A stretch of DNA of 59,699 bases. It comes from SHLQ01 sp964562985 (GTDB lineage: Bacteria > Actinomycetota > Acidimicrobiia > Acidimicrobiales > SHLQ01). Below the pieces are notes generated by a model. The model saw only the letters and a program-made list of their open reading frames with translations. It had not been told where the DNA came from and did not search any database. The DNA lies in NCBI GenBank assembly GCA_964562985.1, contig CAZLWE010000014.1, forward strand, positions 1-59,699, written 5' to 3'. This document shows, piece after piece, positions 59,569-59,699 of this stretch (position 1 is the first letter of the stretch; each line of letters begins with the position of its first letter). Both the position numbers and the translations under genes were made by a program.

Positions 59569-59699
59569 AACATGAAAGATCGGAAAAGTATTCAACGCGT
59601 CAAGCCGAAATGATGCCTGCCGGAATAGTCGATTTCAAGCAGACATTTCTGTCGAATGGGGTTGCAATCGAACAGCCGTTCGATTAGGGTGATCGCATG
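59569..59699. other. upstream region of the toxin gene and possible start of the next gene
   Basis: These last 131 bases hold the likely toxin promoter on the minus strand. The final three bases are ATG and a GTG is at 59690, so a plus-strand gene may begin at the right edge; nothing more can be said. Confidence 0.3.

Overview
The window comes from a high-GC Actinomycetota genome. A marine or freshwater Acidimicrobiia (Ilumatobacter-like) member is my best guess. The basis is a bacterial proteasome activator gene (bpa/pafE), a PPOX/F420-type flavoprotein fold, GTG/TTG-rich starts, many Thr-rich or acidic secreted proteins with VTTTTT linkers, and an FKBP lipoprotein. The class assignment is inference from gene content, not a phylogeny. 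No rRNA, tRNA, CRISPR array, insertion sequence or prophage was seen. The assembly contains one 100-N gap (34944-35043).

Layout. 1-5514: a partial gene tail, then a minus-strand run of a dimethylglycine/sarcosine-dehydrogenase-like FAD-GcvT enzyme, a membrane O-acyltransferase with SGNH domain, and a small conserved protein. 5577-9613: a membrane-anchored Asp-box protein, a PPOX protein and an HD-GYP protein with a Thr-rich extracellular arm. 9959-17667: DUF2237, then the addB-addA recombination nuclease pair and a small protein. 17687-24186: FKBP lipoprotein, YcaQ/AlkX-like glycosylase, alpha-amylase plus YbaK-like deacylase, and divergent surE and phoH whose 5' ends overlap. 24325-34348: housekeeping genes (PlsC, ABC-F, DUF445, GluQ-RS, glutaminyl cyclase, zinc peptidase, an ABC ATPase). 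34429-35929: a repeat-rich, probably sortase-anchored surface protein interrupted by the gap. 36226-48621: DUF937, lipid kinase, a DUF3516 helicase that appears to start at CTG, a DUF3179 lipoprotein, bpa, a metallopeptidase-like lipoprotein, a DegT aminotransferase, mutY and an MBL hydrolase. 48611-54969: a minus-strand exopolysaccharide cluster (chain-length regulator, sulfotransferase, O-antigen ligase/polymerase, GT2, hexapeptide protein, GT4), suggesting a sulfated surface glycan.

55186-59568 ends in what I consider the most interesting locus, a polymorphic-toxin island on the minus strand. A 518-residue modular toxin with a pre-toxin-like helical hairpin is followed by a one-base-coupled immunity gene. 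A displaced second toxin C-terminus follows. It has no obvious start codon, has an in-frame TGA exactly before the region of similarity, and shares a linker (14 of 27 residues identical) with the full toxin. A CPCC-type zinc-ribbon immunity candidate and another small acidic orphan immunity candidate complete the array. This is the architecture expected of a toxin that swaps C-terminal cassettes by recombination at a shared linker.

Other points worth attention are two hairpins with identical 13-nt loops and covarying stems at 28392-28596, a duplicated plsC 3' end, nested hairpins after ybaK, and a perfect 12-bp inverted repeat between the DUF3179 and bpa genes.
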